A DNA stretch of 41,350 nucleotides, taken from positions 1-41,350 of IMG/VR virus record IMGVR_UViG_3300025305_001987; one strand, 5' to 3'. The notes under the pieces are model-generated. The model was not told the origin of the DNA, searched no databases, and worked only from the letters and a program-made list of their open reading frames with translations. Every line of letters starts with the position of its first letter. Positions within the stretch are counted from its first letter, which is position 1. Positions 9,813 through 18,654 of the stretch are shown piece after piece. The stretch is from a virus. The position numbers were made by a program, and so were the translations under genes.

Positions 9813-9895
9813 CACTTGCTTTACTAAATACTTGGATGGAGTTGCTGATGTGTATGATGATGAGTATGAAGATTACTAAGGAATATAATATATGA
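9809..9895 (+). CDS. 28-residue tag-only mini-ORF or remnant
   Basis: Starts in an ATGA overlap with the upstream ART and ends in an ATGA overlap with the next gene. It begins MTLALLNTWMEL, a third copy of the shared N-terminal helix, then runs into Met-rich sequence and a stop. After a one-base shift the DNA would instead encode an acidic tail (DVYDDEYEDY) ending at a TAA near 9880. It is either a decayed paralogue of the upstream ART genes or a real tag-only peptide that keeps the translational relay intact. Whether it is expressed is unknown. Confidence 0.45.
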   Translation: MTLALLNTWMELLMCMMMSMKITKEYNI

Positions 9896-12800
9896 CATTA
9901 ACACTATTAAATGAGTGGTTAGCTAAACAATCTCAAGCTATGATTGAAGCAAAACGTAAAGGTTTGGTTCCGCAGTCTGGGGATTGGGAGCATCCGTATC
10001 GTTGGATTCGCCCCGAAGATGCAAAAGAAATAGAGGTTCCTGAAGTACCAAAATCCCTTATAGAAATTGCACGAGATAACCAAGGTAAGCAAGCGGCTGA
10101 AATAGAGGCTATGAACCTTGTTAGTCCACAAGATATTACCGATGGTGGTTATAGTAATGTTATTAAAAGGTCTGATGCAAATGATTTAGTTGAGCCTGAT
10201 TTTTTGAACGAGAATGGGGCTAATGACGAAAATTTATATGAGAGAGCTATAAAATTAGGTTTAGATAGAGTTACGGTTTGGCATGGTACAACTGGTAAAG
10301 GGGCCACTGGTATATTAACTGATGGGGCAATACACGCAGCTAAAACTGGTGGAGGATTTGGTGCTGGTTTTAATATGTCTCCTGTGGCCGCTAGTCATTG
10401 GTCTGGCGGTAGACAGGTTGGGTCAGAAAAAAAACATTTATATGATAAATTGTCGGTGATTATTCAATTTGAGATACCAGTGGAATCATTAAAAGATATT
10501 ACACTTGACCAATCTTCTGATTCTTATACATTAAAGGCAATGGAGAGTACTTTTTCGTTGGATTTAGGCACTACTAAAATTCTTTATAGTGATGACCCGG
10601 ACAATCCAGCTCCTAGTGCATATTTTAATCTGTTAGGTAACAAAGAGTTGTCTGGTGTCCCTAAAAATCTTTTGAAGGAATCAGCCCCGGCTATAGAAAA
10701 AGCTGTTTCTACTGAAGATATTTCTAATGCTAAACGCCGTGGTCTTATACCGCAGTCTGGTGACTGGATGCGTCCCAAACGCTGGATTAAACCCGAAGAT
10801 GTAAAAGAAATAGCGATTTCTGACACCGAATATCAAATGCCTACGTATGATATGAGTTGGGATGCTTTAGTAGAGACAGAACTCAAAGATGTAGACCTTG
10901 TGTTTCATCCTATTAAAGATTCTGACCGTACTTCAAGTATGTTCTCTGACCATATTAAAGATACTGATAATTTTGCTCTTTCTTTCCTAAGATATGGTCA
11001 GAAAATTTTTTTTGGGGAGTCGGAAGAAGATATAAAAGAACAGATACTTAATGAATTCATTTCTCCCGAAGGTAGGTATTTTAAGTCATATTATCCACCT
11101 AGATTAACTCCTAAACCTGATTGGGCAACTGATGAGAATGACCCATTTCCTGAGATACCGTCCGATATTAAAGAGATTCATTATGATGACATACCTGAAT
11201 TTTATAAGAAAAATAAGTATGGGGATGCCTTACAACAGTTTGGTTCCTTGAAAGGAATTTCTAGAAAAATATTTGAGGTAGCTGGACTTCATTCTGAGCC
11301 ATTTTATCAGGCTCTTAAATGTGTTGATGGGGAACTTGATTATGAACACGCTGCCGATGTTTTTTCACAAGAGTTAGGGGAAAATGTTACTGAGAAACAG
11401 GCTAAATTGGCCCTTAATAGATTGAGGGATATGACTCAGAAATCCTTGGAGAATAGGGGATTACCTGAAAAGTTTTATGTGTTTCGGGGTGGCAAGATTC
11501 ATAATGAAGATAGCCCCATGCCGACATCTTTGAGTGCTGCTACGGCTGCTGGTAGTTATTTTTCTCAGAAAGGGGTGTCATCTCCGCATGTAGCGATGTA
11601 TGAGGTAAGTAGAAATGATGTATTTTTAGATATGAATTCTATGAAATCTGAGGGACAAGGGGAAGAAGAACTTATTATTTTAGGTCGGAATTTAAAGAAC
11701 CCACGTATGATTAGACTTCCTAATCAAATGGTTGATAATCCAAAGTTTCATAAATCCAAGTCTCTAGATAAACAAGCTGTTGAATTTAGAGACTTTACAT
11801 CTGCTCCACCTGATGAAACTGTTGCAGCAAGAATGAAGGCCCGTGGTCTAGAGTGGAAGAAAGAGACACATAGATGGGTTCGCCCCGAAGATGCAGAGGA
11901 AGAAGAACAAAAGATACATGAATTGAGCGGAAATAGAGATGAATTCTTTGATGCTCTTATGAAAAGATTTCTTGATAAACGAATGTCTACTGAGGAATTA
12001 ACGGATGCTGAGAAAGACTTTATCTCTCATATTAAGAAAGCATTCGATGAAGATATAGACACAACTTTAGGGATGTTGAAAGAGCTTGATATAGATACAC
12101 TTCAGGGAGCTTCAAGTATAGTATCCTTGTTACGTGAGAGGTTACGTGAGAGCTTTCCTGTTCGTAAATATTATGCACAACTACAAGTCAATGCGTTGCA
12201 AGATATTGGAGATGAAGTTTTACTAGATAGGAACTCTATTAATAATCTGGTGATTCGTCCGTATCTTTTAAGTCAAATGGATGAGTTTGGCAATAATGTA
12301 GAAGAGATAGTTTCTAATAAGGAAAATTTTTCAGGAGATATGGAGTATGTTCTTGGCCCCATTAATGGGTTTGTCCGATACGCAAGTGCTGCTGTAGATG
12401 GTTCTCAACCTCAAGATTTAGTTGATTTATATATAGATGGAGTTTTGGATATTAGTGGAAGGTACGATAGAGAAATTTTAAATGCTAGTCTCATTAATTC
12501 GATAGAGAACTTTATAGATAGAGAAGAATTGGATAAGACTCTTCAATTTTCTAGAGATAACCTATTCAAGTTCATTACTTCCACTGACCGAATAGGAGTA
12601 GATAGTTTAATATCAAAAGTTTATGATGCTTCTTCTCCGAAAGATAAAGCGTTTATGCGTGATTCTTTATTGAACTCTCTTAAAGATGAAGATTTGCTTT
12701 CGCATATTCATATGAATTTTGTTTCAGGTGGTCGTGAGGGTTCTAATGAAACTAAGGATGTGCTTGCTGGTATAAATCACTTAACGCTTGCTATCTATGA

Positions 12801-14856
12801 AGATATGTTAAAGAACGGGGATATAGATGACTTAGCGAAGTTTTTCTCCGATGAGAATATTCCTACTGGACTTTTAGGTTTATCGGAATATTCATCATTA
12901 CCCTTTCATTTCCTATCGGAACATATGAGTGTTGATGAATTTGATTCTCATATAGATACGTTTTTAACTGGTGGAGAGATTTTACGTCAAACTGGTATTG
13001 ATGCATTATCCTATATTGACCCAAATCATCCTTCTCTACTGGCAATGGTTGATACGGAAGAAAATCCTTATGTTATTAGTAAGTTAGCATCATCTATTCC
13101 TGTTACAAACCTAGAGGCTGTTCGTACTCAAGCTAATAAGATATTGAATACGATTGATTTAGAAAAACTCCAATCTGATGCTTGGAAAGAGTATGCGGAA
13201 AAGCATGGTATTGATGATGAATTTTTAATTGGCCCTGATAGTGAGGGATATGAGGAATATAGGGAGCAGAGGGGAAAACAAATAGCACATGGAGAAAAGG
13301 CTATTGCGCTTCTAAGGCATTCTAAAGCAGACCTTGAGAAGACCACTTTTGCGGTCAGAGATAGATTAGCTATATTTGGAGAAGTGGATTTTGATATGGA
13401 GTCTGTAGAGGCTTTTCAGTCACTTCTTAAAACTGGGTCTAAGATTGATACTACTGAACAAGCATATCTTCCCGGTATGGAGCCGGGAGAGGGCGAAGGA
13501 AGTCTAGACTTGAGTAAGGTTTCTTTTGATGGATGGTCTAGTAACTTTTCTGATGACTTTGTTAATTTATTAGAGCAGGATTTTAGTAGTGACTATGATT
13601 CCAATCCCGGTTTACCTAAACTTTTTGATGAACTATATTATGGGACTTTGTTTGGTAGAATTCATGAGTTATCAAAAGGGGATTGGGAGGGGTCATCTTC
13701 TTCTGAATGGGGTGGTATTTTAAAGGAAAGTGTGGGAAGACAGTTTGATGATAAGGTCATTTTTCATGGTGATAGAAGAACTAGACCTAGTATTGATGAG
13801 TTATTAGAGCGAGAGAGGGATAGGATGTTTGTCCCAGATAAAATTAAATCTGCTCATTTCAATCAGGAGAATCTAGATACGTATGTTGCTATTCATAAGA
13901 ATCTTACCAGAGCATTATTAGATGTAGCTGTTCCTAATAGCGATACGATTGAAGTTTATCGTGGAACTAGTGCTAATGAATTAGATGAAACAGATTATAG
14001 TTCTCTGTATAACGATTCTTATGAACCAGCATCGATAGAATCAAATTCTTTAAGTAGTTATTCCATGAATGAAGATACCGCTACATCGGGTTTTGCAGAA
14101 AGTAAAGATGAAGGGGTTGTGATTCATATTCCCAAATTGCATAAGGATAATATATGGTCAACTTTTTTATCTCATTCATATAATGGGAATGAGAGGGAGA
14201 TTCTTGTTATTAAGCATCCTGATATGGATGCTTATGCAAGGTCAACTGAAGAGCCGTTTGATACAGACCAATTTAATCCAGATTTTATAAGTTTGGGTTC
14301 GATACACGATATATTTGGGACAGGCCATTCTGCTAATGAATACGTAGATGGATTTGGTAATGCCAGTGCTTTAGCTGATGAAATAATGAGCAATATTGAG
14401 CAGGGTTATGGTTCATCAGCTATTGATGAATACGTGGCCTCTTCTAAATATGATTCTTATGAGTTGCAAGATTGGGCCAATAATGCTGCTCAACAAATAA
14501 TGGAAGATGCTAAAGATGAGTATGAGTACACTTACGATATTCCTAGTGAACAAGAAGAGGCTATTGAGATTGTAGAGAATCTTGGGTTCCTTCAGGGGAT
14601 TCTAGATACGTCTTACCCTGTCAAAATTTATGCTCCCAAAGATATTTTAGATAATTATCCAGCATCTGAAGGCTATAAAAAACTATCTAAAAATATATTT
14701 GATAAACAGAAACAACTTTGGGAAGAAGGAGGGGAAACCCTTCTTCCTGTGATGGATGAAGGTGATGAAGAGGAATTGGAAAACGAAGCAGATAGGGTTG
14801 CTATAAATCTTATGGAATGGGCTGAACAGGGGGAAGAGAAAGTTTCTGGTATCTAA
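9892..14856 (+). CDS. Polyvalent protein with three ADP-ribosyltransferase-fold domains
   Basis: A 1654-aa protein. N terminus MTLTLLNEWLAKQ, then a type A module (17-43). ART-like domain 1 (about 110-240) has VWHGT with His131 and a GFGAGFNMSP stretch, resembling the H-type PARP/RNA 2'-phosphotransferase branch. A second type A module (276-303) precedes ART 2: VFRG Arg532, TSLSAA near 545-550, EEE at 591-593. A degenerate module ending THRWVRPED (about 646-668) leads into a long helical region (about 680-1240), perhaps HEAT-like. ART 3 has the SSSSEWGG approach region, VYRG Arg1357, SLSSYS 1386-1391, NEREI with ExE at 1434-1436, and is paralogous to the two ARTs of the 18655 gene. The last 200 residues are acidic and helical. 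Domain 1 is the least certain. Start fixed by ATGA overlap. Confidence 0.88.
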   Translation: MTLTLLNEWLAKQSQAMIEAKRKGLVPQSGDWEHPYRWIRPEDAKEIEVPEVPKSLIEIARDNQGKQAAEIEAMNLVSPQDITDGGYSNVIKRSDANDLVEPDFLNENGANDENLYERAIKLGLDRVTVWHGTTGKGATGILTDGAIHAAKTGGGFGAGFNMSPVAASHWSGGRQVGSEKKHLYDKLSVIIQFEIPVESLKDITLDQSSDSYTLKAMESTFSLDLGTTKILYSDDPDNPAPSAYFNLLGNKELSGVPKNLLKESAPAIEKAVSTEDISNAKRRGLIPQSGDWMRPKRWIKPEDVKEIAISDTEYQMPTYDMSWDALVETELKDVDLVFHPIKDSDRTSSMFSDHIKDTDNFALSFLRYGQKIFFGESEEDIKEQILNEFISPEGRYFKSYYPPRLTPKPDWATDENDPFPEIPSDIKEIHYDDIPEFYKKNKYGDALQQFGSLKGISRKIFEVAGLHSEPFYQALKCVDGELDYEHAADVFSQELGENVTEKQAKLALNRLRDMTQKSLENRGLPEKFYVFRGGKIHNEDSPMPTSLSAATAAGSYFSQKGVSSPHVAMYEVSRNDVFLDMNSMKSEGQGEEELIILGRNLKNPRMIRLPNQMVDNPKFHKSKSLDKQAVEFRDFTSAPPDETVAARMKARGLEWKKETHRWVRPEDAEEEEQKIHELSGNRDEFFDALMKRFLDKRMSTEELTDAEKDFISHIKKAFDEDIDTTLGMLKELDIDTLQGASSIVSLLRERLRESFPVRKYYAQLQVNALQDIGDEVLLDRNSINNLVIRPYLLSQMDEFGNNVEEIVSNKENFSGDMEYVLGPINGFVRYASAAVDGSQPQDLVDLYIDGVLDISGRYDREILNASLINSIENFIDREELDKTLQFSRDNLFKFITSTDRIGVDSLISKVYDASSPKDKAFMRDSLLNSLKDEDLLSHIHMNFVSGGREGSNETKDVLAGINHLTLAIYEDMLKNGDIDDLAKFFSDENIPTGLLGLSEYSSLPFHFLSEHMSVDEFDSHIDTFLTGGEILRQTGIDALSYIDPNHPSLLAMVDTEENPYVISKLASSIPVTNLEAVRTQANKILNTIDLEKLQSDAWKEYAEKHGIDDEFLIGPDSEGYEEYREQRGKQIAHGEKAIALLRHSKADLEKTTFAVRDRLAIFGEVDFDMESVEAFQSLLKTGSKIDTTEQAYLPGMEPGEGEGSLDLSKVSFDGWSSNFSDDFVNLLEQDFSSDYDSNPGLPKLFDELYYGTLFGRIHELSKGDWEGSSSSEWGGILKESVGRQFDDKVIFHGDRRTRPSIDELLERERDRMFVPDKIKSAHFNQENLDTYVAIHKNLTRALLDVAVPNSDTIEVYRGTSANELDETDYSSLYNDSYEPASIESNSLSSYSMNEDTATSGFAESKDEGVVIHIPKLHKDNIWSTFLSHSYNGNEREILVIKHPDMDAYARSTEEPFDTDQFNPDFISLGSIHDIFGTGHSANEYVDGFGNASALADEIMSNIEQGYGSSAIDEYVASSKYDSYELQDWANNAAQQIMEDAKDEYEYTYDIPSEQEEAIEIVENLGFLQGILDTSYPVKIYAPKDILDNYPASEGYKKLSKNIFDKQKQLWEEGGETLLPVMDEGDEEELENEADRVAINLMEWAEQGEEKVSGI
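9940..10020 (+). repeat. Type A module, copy 3
   Basis: Encodes MIEAKRKGLVPQSGDW then EHPYRWIRPED, 16 residues after the start codon. Its DNA from the Ala codon to the Trp codon is nearly identical to the copy at 16562. Confidence 0.9.
10717..10800 (+). repeat. Type A module, copy 4
   Basis: Encodes DISNAKRRGLIPQSGDW then MRPKRWIKPED, between ART-like domains 1 and 2. The central DNA is identical over more than 25 bases to the copies at 771 and 26638. Confidence 0.9.
11827..11895 (+). repeat. Type A module, degenerate copy 5
   Basis: Encodes ARMKARGLEWKKETHRWVRP followed by EDA. The PQSGDW core is replaced by EWKKETH, but the leading A.MKARGL and trailing RWVRPEDA remain, and the copy again sits at a domain boundary. 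Confidence 0.7.
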
Positions 14857-14876
14857 CTTAATAAAGAGGTATACTA

Positions 14877-15086
14877 ATGGCAGATAAAAAAATTACTATC
14901 AATGTAGATAATTCTGATGATAATGCTGATTGGATTAAGCGTGTCAGAGATGAAAATGATAAGAAACGCAAAGAGGAAGAGTCCAAAAAGATGGATAAAA
15001 GTGAAGAAATAGAAGAGGAAGAAGTTGATGAGGATGAAGACCCTATGGAACGATTGAATAAATGGATAAGTAATCAGAGGGACTAA
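14877..15086 (+). CDS. 69-residue acidic tag-only protein
   Basis: A short, highly charged protein with a good ribosome-binding site (AAAGAGG, about 8 bases before ATG). It contains ADWIKRV near residues 18-24, a Lys/Glu-rich centre, and ends DPMERLNKWISNQRD, a copy of the LNEWLxKQ helix. The next gene starts with the same plan in diverged form (NWIKNV ... SLQEWLDK), so this looks like the N-terminal tag region of the downstream protein existing as its own gene. No enzymatic domain is present. A scaffold-competitor or adaptor role is possible but unproven. Confidence 0.75.
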   Translation: MADKKITINVDNSDDNADWIKRVRDENDKKRKEEESKKMDKSEEIEEEEVDEDEDPMERLNKWISNQRD

Positions 15087-15088
15087 AC

Positions 15089-18000
15089 ATGCTTGATTTA
15101 CGGGATTCTAAAAATTCTAATTGGATAAAAAATGTAACTCAACAAGACGAAGGTGAAGATATTGAGAAGTCTTCACCTTTGTTGAGCTTACAAGAGTGGC
15201 TTGATAAAGCCACGAGTAAACAAGACTTAGCAATGGAAGCTAGACGTAAAGGACTAATACCACAAAGTGGGGATTGGCTGAAGCCCCGTAAGTGGCTAGT
15301 AGACCCTAAACTACATGCTTTGGTATATGACAAACCCGATGATTCTAAAGGTTGGGATTGGGGTGCTGGGGATACAAGAGGTAAAAATAGGGGAACAAGA
15401 GGTCTTGAGGAATCGCCATCTTCTAGAAAGAGATTAGATGAAGGTGAATTTCCTTATTCTAAACCATCTAAATCAGAGAGAAGATTAAGAGAAAAACTAG
15501 TAGGTGAGATTTTTTCTGAAAAAGACATGTACCATGGGTATGGGTCGGAAGGGTGGAATGAGGAAGGTTCTCTCACTGTTTCAGAGAAAAAAGCATTCTT
15601 AGAGGAAGTGACTAATACACTTTTAAAGTTCGTTCCTTCTACTCACTTACGGGCCGTTAAATCTATTAGTATAAAAGAAAAGTTATCTTTACCATTATTG
15701 GCTTCTGACCATGACCAGAATGCATTAGCTATGTTTCGGAGTGGTAGAATCTCTATAAGAGGTACGAAAAAGTGGGCAGACCCAAAGGAAGAGGACTACA
15801 GCCAGATGGGTCAAGTTGTACTTCATGAAATAGGACATGCTATTCATTATGCATGGTCTGTTAAGTTTAAAGAGAGATTAATAGAAGAGATAGATATTCT
15901 AAGGGAAGACCCTAACACTGACAGATTTGATGCTACGGTACGACAATTGGAAGAGTTATTATTTGATTTAACACGTTTGGGGCCACCTAAACATAAAATG
16001 ACGGAATTTTATCTTGGTGAGTATCATAATGAATTTGTGAAGGAATTTAACAGAGCGAAACGTATGGAGGCTGGATTTACTTCTGAGTATTCCAAAACGA
16101 GTCTCCCTGAATTCTTTGCTGAAACTTATGCGGTATATTTACTATCGCCAGAGTCTTTAAAACAACGTAATCCAGCTATATATAAATTGATGAATTTTAT
16201 TCTATCATCCTTTGATAATGATGCACCTATTACTCAGGATAATGTTTGGGAACATCGTGACCTTAAAAAACACTTAGAAGAGGATGAGCAATATCTCACT
16301 ATATTTGACCCAGCAGGGGTAGGAGATTTTGAAGAAGGTTTACCCGATTTGCCAGAAGAAGAAGGAGAAGAAGAATCTATAGCCATGCTTAATGAGTGGC
16401 TGGATAAACAGTCACATAATAATTTGCGTCCTATGAATCCTCCAAGCAGACCACCTAATAAGGGGGCAGTTTGGAATTCACATACTCATCGATGGTCTAA
16501 ATCTGGAGAAGCAGACCTTGGTAAACAAACTGCATTCGGGGATGCAGGTGGTGTTTCATCAATAGCAGAAGCAAAACGTAAAGGTTTGGTTCCGCAGTCT
16601 GGGGATTGGGACGCACCCGATAGGTGGGTAAAACCTAAAGATGATGTCGAAGAATCTGATGAAGATAAAGAAAAGGGTGATGTCGAAGAATCTGCTGAAG
16701 ATGGAGATAAGAAAGCAAAGGAGATGACTCAACCCAAGGGGGCAATCGCTCAAACACTCAAGAAATTTAATGATACGGTAGAGAAGATTCTAAAAACAGT
16801 GGATGACCTTGTTAGTGGTCGTGTAGATAATCCTAAACAAACATTTGAGGATATAGAAAAACTAAAGGGTCAGGTAGACGAAGAGATAGAGGGCGCAAAA
16901 AATAAGATTGAAGAGAATGGAGATAAAGTTAAAGAGTTAACTGAATTAGACAAAATTGATGCTGAAACTGCGGAACGAGCCGATAAAGAATTAGAATCCT
17001 TACGCAAACATTATGAAACTCAAGAAAAGGAGATTAATGAAAAATGGGATGAAAACTATGAGGACTTAAAGAAAAAGTTATCCTTAGAGGAATCTGGTGA
17101 CTATGAACCTGATGATGAACAACCTAAACCAGAGGAAGAAGAAACTGAAGAAGAACAACCTGTAGATGAGGAAGAAACTGAAGAAACTGAAGAAACTGAA
17201 GAAACTGAAGAAACTGAAGAAGATGATGAAGATGATGAAGAGGAAACCGAAGAGGAAAAACAACAATCAAGAATTGAAGGTGGTGAGTCTCAGTTGGCAC
17301 GTTCTAGAAAAGCTTTACAGGAACATCAAACAGAATATGATGAGAGTCAGAGTACCAACGATACACATCGAGAGGCTTTGAAGAAAAATGTTTCTGCTGG
17401 GAAGGCTCTTTCGGAAGAACGCAAAGGACTAAAAGCTGACTATGATTCTGGAATAAAGAATTTTACAATGTTGAAGAAACTGGAGGATGCTGGAACCTTG
17501 ACCGATGAGGGCCAAGAGAATCTTCATAAAGTACGTTCAGAATTGACTACTATTAGTAATAAAATAAAATCCATTGATATACAGGGTGGGGAACTGAAAC
17601 ATAAGTCTACTGGCCTAAAAAATCAGATAAAAGATGGTGAACAGAAACAAAAGAGGCTTGATAGTATCATGAACACCCATAAAACTCATATTGAGAGGGC
17701 TACTAAACAAATAACAGATGCTGGAGGAACTCCATCTGAATCAGAGGGTGTCGAAGAGGATGATGATATATTCGCTCAAGCTAGAGCTTTAGAGGCCGAA
17801 GAAGATGACTATGACATAGATGCTGATTGGGATGAGGAAGCGGCTGGTATGCCACAGGCTCAATGGGCTGCTCAAGCGCAAGCCGATGCTGAAAATTCTT
17901 GGGCTAAAGATACAGGGTGGGGTTCAGATGTTGATTCAGAGGCCGATGATTTTCATGAGAATTTTTCTCCTGAAGGTGAACAGAAAAATTCTCTGGGTCT

Positions 18001-18646
18001 TGCTCATGAAGTAAGAGAGTATGCAAAAACGCATCAGACTGAAGATACCCCTCTCATTAATGAGCGAGGAGAACCACATGATGATATTTATGACCATCAT
18101 GGATTGGGTGATGAGGAACCAGTAACGTTACAACATATTAAAGATTATATGGAATCTAAGGGAACTTCACCCCCCAATGCGGATTGGGAAGGTGGGGAAG
18201 AATCTCCAGAATCTGACGAAGACGAACCAACAGTTACATCTAACGCTCAAAATTTACTAGACAGAGCTACTGATTCAACAACGGAACTCAAATCTAGTAG
18301 AAAAGAAATTGAAGATAGGCAAAAATCATTAGAACAAGAATTACAGGATGTCGGGGATGATGAGGAATCAAGAAAAGGGATTACTGACCAATTAACTAAT
18401 GTTAAAAACAGGCTAGATAGTATCAATACTAGCATTGCATCACAAACACGAAAGACTGAGATGGCTAATGTACTTTTGAATAAAAAACCATCTCTGAATG
18501 GGGAAGAAAAACCTGCGTCTGAGTCTGATAGTTCCTCAAGCAAAAATCGTAATCGTTTAAAAATGATGAATGAAAAAGGCATGGTTTCTGATGAGGACTA
18601 TCAGGAGATGGTTGATTTGCTTGATATTAAAGACATCAATGGGTAA
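15089..18646 (+). CDS. Tagged zincin metalloprotease with acidic coiled-coil C-terminal region
   Basis: An 1185-aa protein. Order: NWIK/SLQEWLDK tag (1-45), type A module (49-73), zincin metalloprotease with HEIGH at 246-250 and downstream Glu in PEFFAE near 342-347, giving an HExxH plus distal-Glu zinc site like the one in the 1-7412 protein. Then a second helix tag (AMLNEWLDKQ, about 432-441), a W-x5-HRW module and a type A module (about 492-518). The remaining 660 residues are acidic coiled coil with an EET repeat and a C-terminal SHOCT-like helix pair (NRLKMMNEKGMVSDEDYQEM). No transmembrane segment. The protease could act on host proteins after injection or on cargo inside the head; the sequence does not decide. 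ATG at 15089 follows the preceding stop by two bases. Confidence 0.85.
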   Translation: MLDLRDSKNSNWIKNVTQQDEGEDIEKSSPLLSLQEWLDKATSKQDLAMEARRKGLIPQSGDWLKPRKWLVDPKLHALVYDKPDDSKGWDWGAGDTRGKNRGTRGLEESPSSRKRLDEGEFPYSKPSKSERRLREKLVGEIFSEKDMYHGYGSEGWNEEGSLTVSEKKAFLEEVTNTLLKFVPSTHLRAVKSISIKEKLSLPLLASDHDQNALAMFRSGRISIRGTKKWADPKEEDYSQMGQVVLHEIGHAIHYAWSVKFKERLIEEIDILREDPNTDRFDATVRQLEELLFDLTRLGPPKHKMTEFYLGEYHNEFVKEFNRAKRMEAGFTSEYSKTSLPEFFAETYAVYLLSPESLKQRNPAIYKLMNFILSSFDNDAPITQDNVWEHRDLKKHLEEDEQYLTIFDPAGVGDFEEGLPDLPEEEGEEESIAMLNEWLDKQSHNNLRPMNPPSRPPNKGAVWNSHTHRWSKSGEADLGKQTAFGDAGGVSSIAEAKRKGLVPQSGDWDAPDRWVKPKDDVEESDEDKEKGDVEESAEDGDKKAKEMTQPKGAIAQTLKKFNDTVEKILKTVDDLVSGRVDNPKQTFEDIEKLKGQVDEEIEGAKNKIEENGDKVKELTELDKIDAETAERADKELESLRKHYETQEKEINEKWDENYEDLKKKLSLEESGDYEPDDEQPKPEEEETEEEQPVDEEETEETEETEETEETEEDDEDDEEETEEEKQQSRIEGGESQLARSRKALQEHQTEYDESQSTNDTHREALKKNVSAGKALSEERKGLKADYDSGIKNFTMLKKLEDAGTLTDEGQENLHKVRSELTTISNKIKSIDIQGGELKHKSTGLKNQIKDGEQKQKRLDSIMNTHKTHIERATKQITDAGGTPSESEGVEEDDDIFAQARALEAEEDDYDIDADWDEEAAGMPQAQWAAQAQADAENSWAKDTGWGSDVDSEADDFHENFSPEGEQKNSLGLAHEVREYAKTHQTEDTPLINERGEPHDDIYDHHGLGDEEPVTLQHIKDYMESKGTSPPNADWEGGEESPESDEDEPTVTSNAQNLLDRATDSTTELKSSRKEIEDRQKSLEQELQDVGDDEESRKGITDQLTNVKNRLDSINTSIASQTRKTEMANVLLNKKPSLNGEEKPASESDSSSSKNRNRLKMMNEKGMVSDEDYQEMVDLLDIKDING
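15233..15307 (+). repeat. Type A module, copy 6
   Basis: Encodes MEARRKGLIPQSGDW then LKPRKWLVDP, between the SLQEWLDK helix and the metalloprotease domain. The third-position bases differ from other copies, so the peptide rather than the DNA is conserved here. Confidence 0.88.
16376..16510 (+). repeat. LNEWLDKQ helix plus W/HRW module (copy 7)
   Basis: Encodes IAMLNEWLDKQS, then a Pro-rich stretch and KGAVWNSHTHRWSKSG. The W-x5-HRW ending resembles the end of the type A copies (W-x4-RW) and the degenerate copy at 11827, so it is probably a variant of the same structural module. Confidence 0.65.
16562..16642 (+). repeat. Type A module, copy 8
   Basis: Encodes IAEAKRKGLVPQSGDW then DAPDRWVKPKD and leads into the acidic coiled coil. 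The central DNA block is almost identical to the copy at 9940 in a different gene. Confidence 0.9.
17171..17215 (+). repeat. Five tandem copies of a 9-base repeat (gaagaaact)
   Basis: Perfect in-frame tandem repeat giving EET five times within an acidic low-complexity stretch. It is likely to vary in copy number by slippage. It also creates a meaningless overlapping Lys/Leu-rich ORF in another frame. Confidence 0.95.
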
Positions 18647-18654
18647 TAATAATT

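Noticed and set aside
17166-17381. Lys/Leu-rich ORF over the EET repeat
   Set aside because: It is a frame-shifted reading of a 9-base tandem repeat inside the coiled-coil protein.
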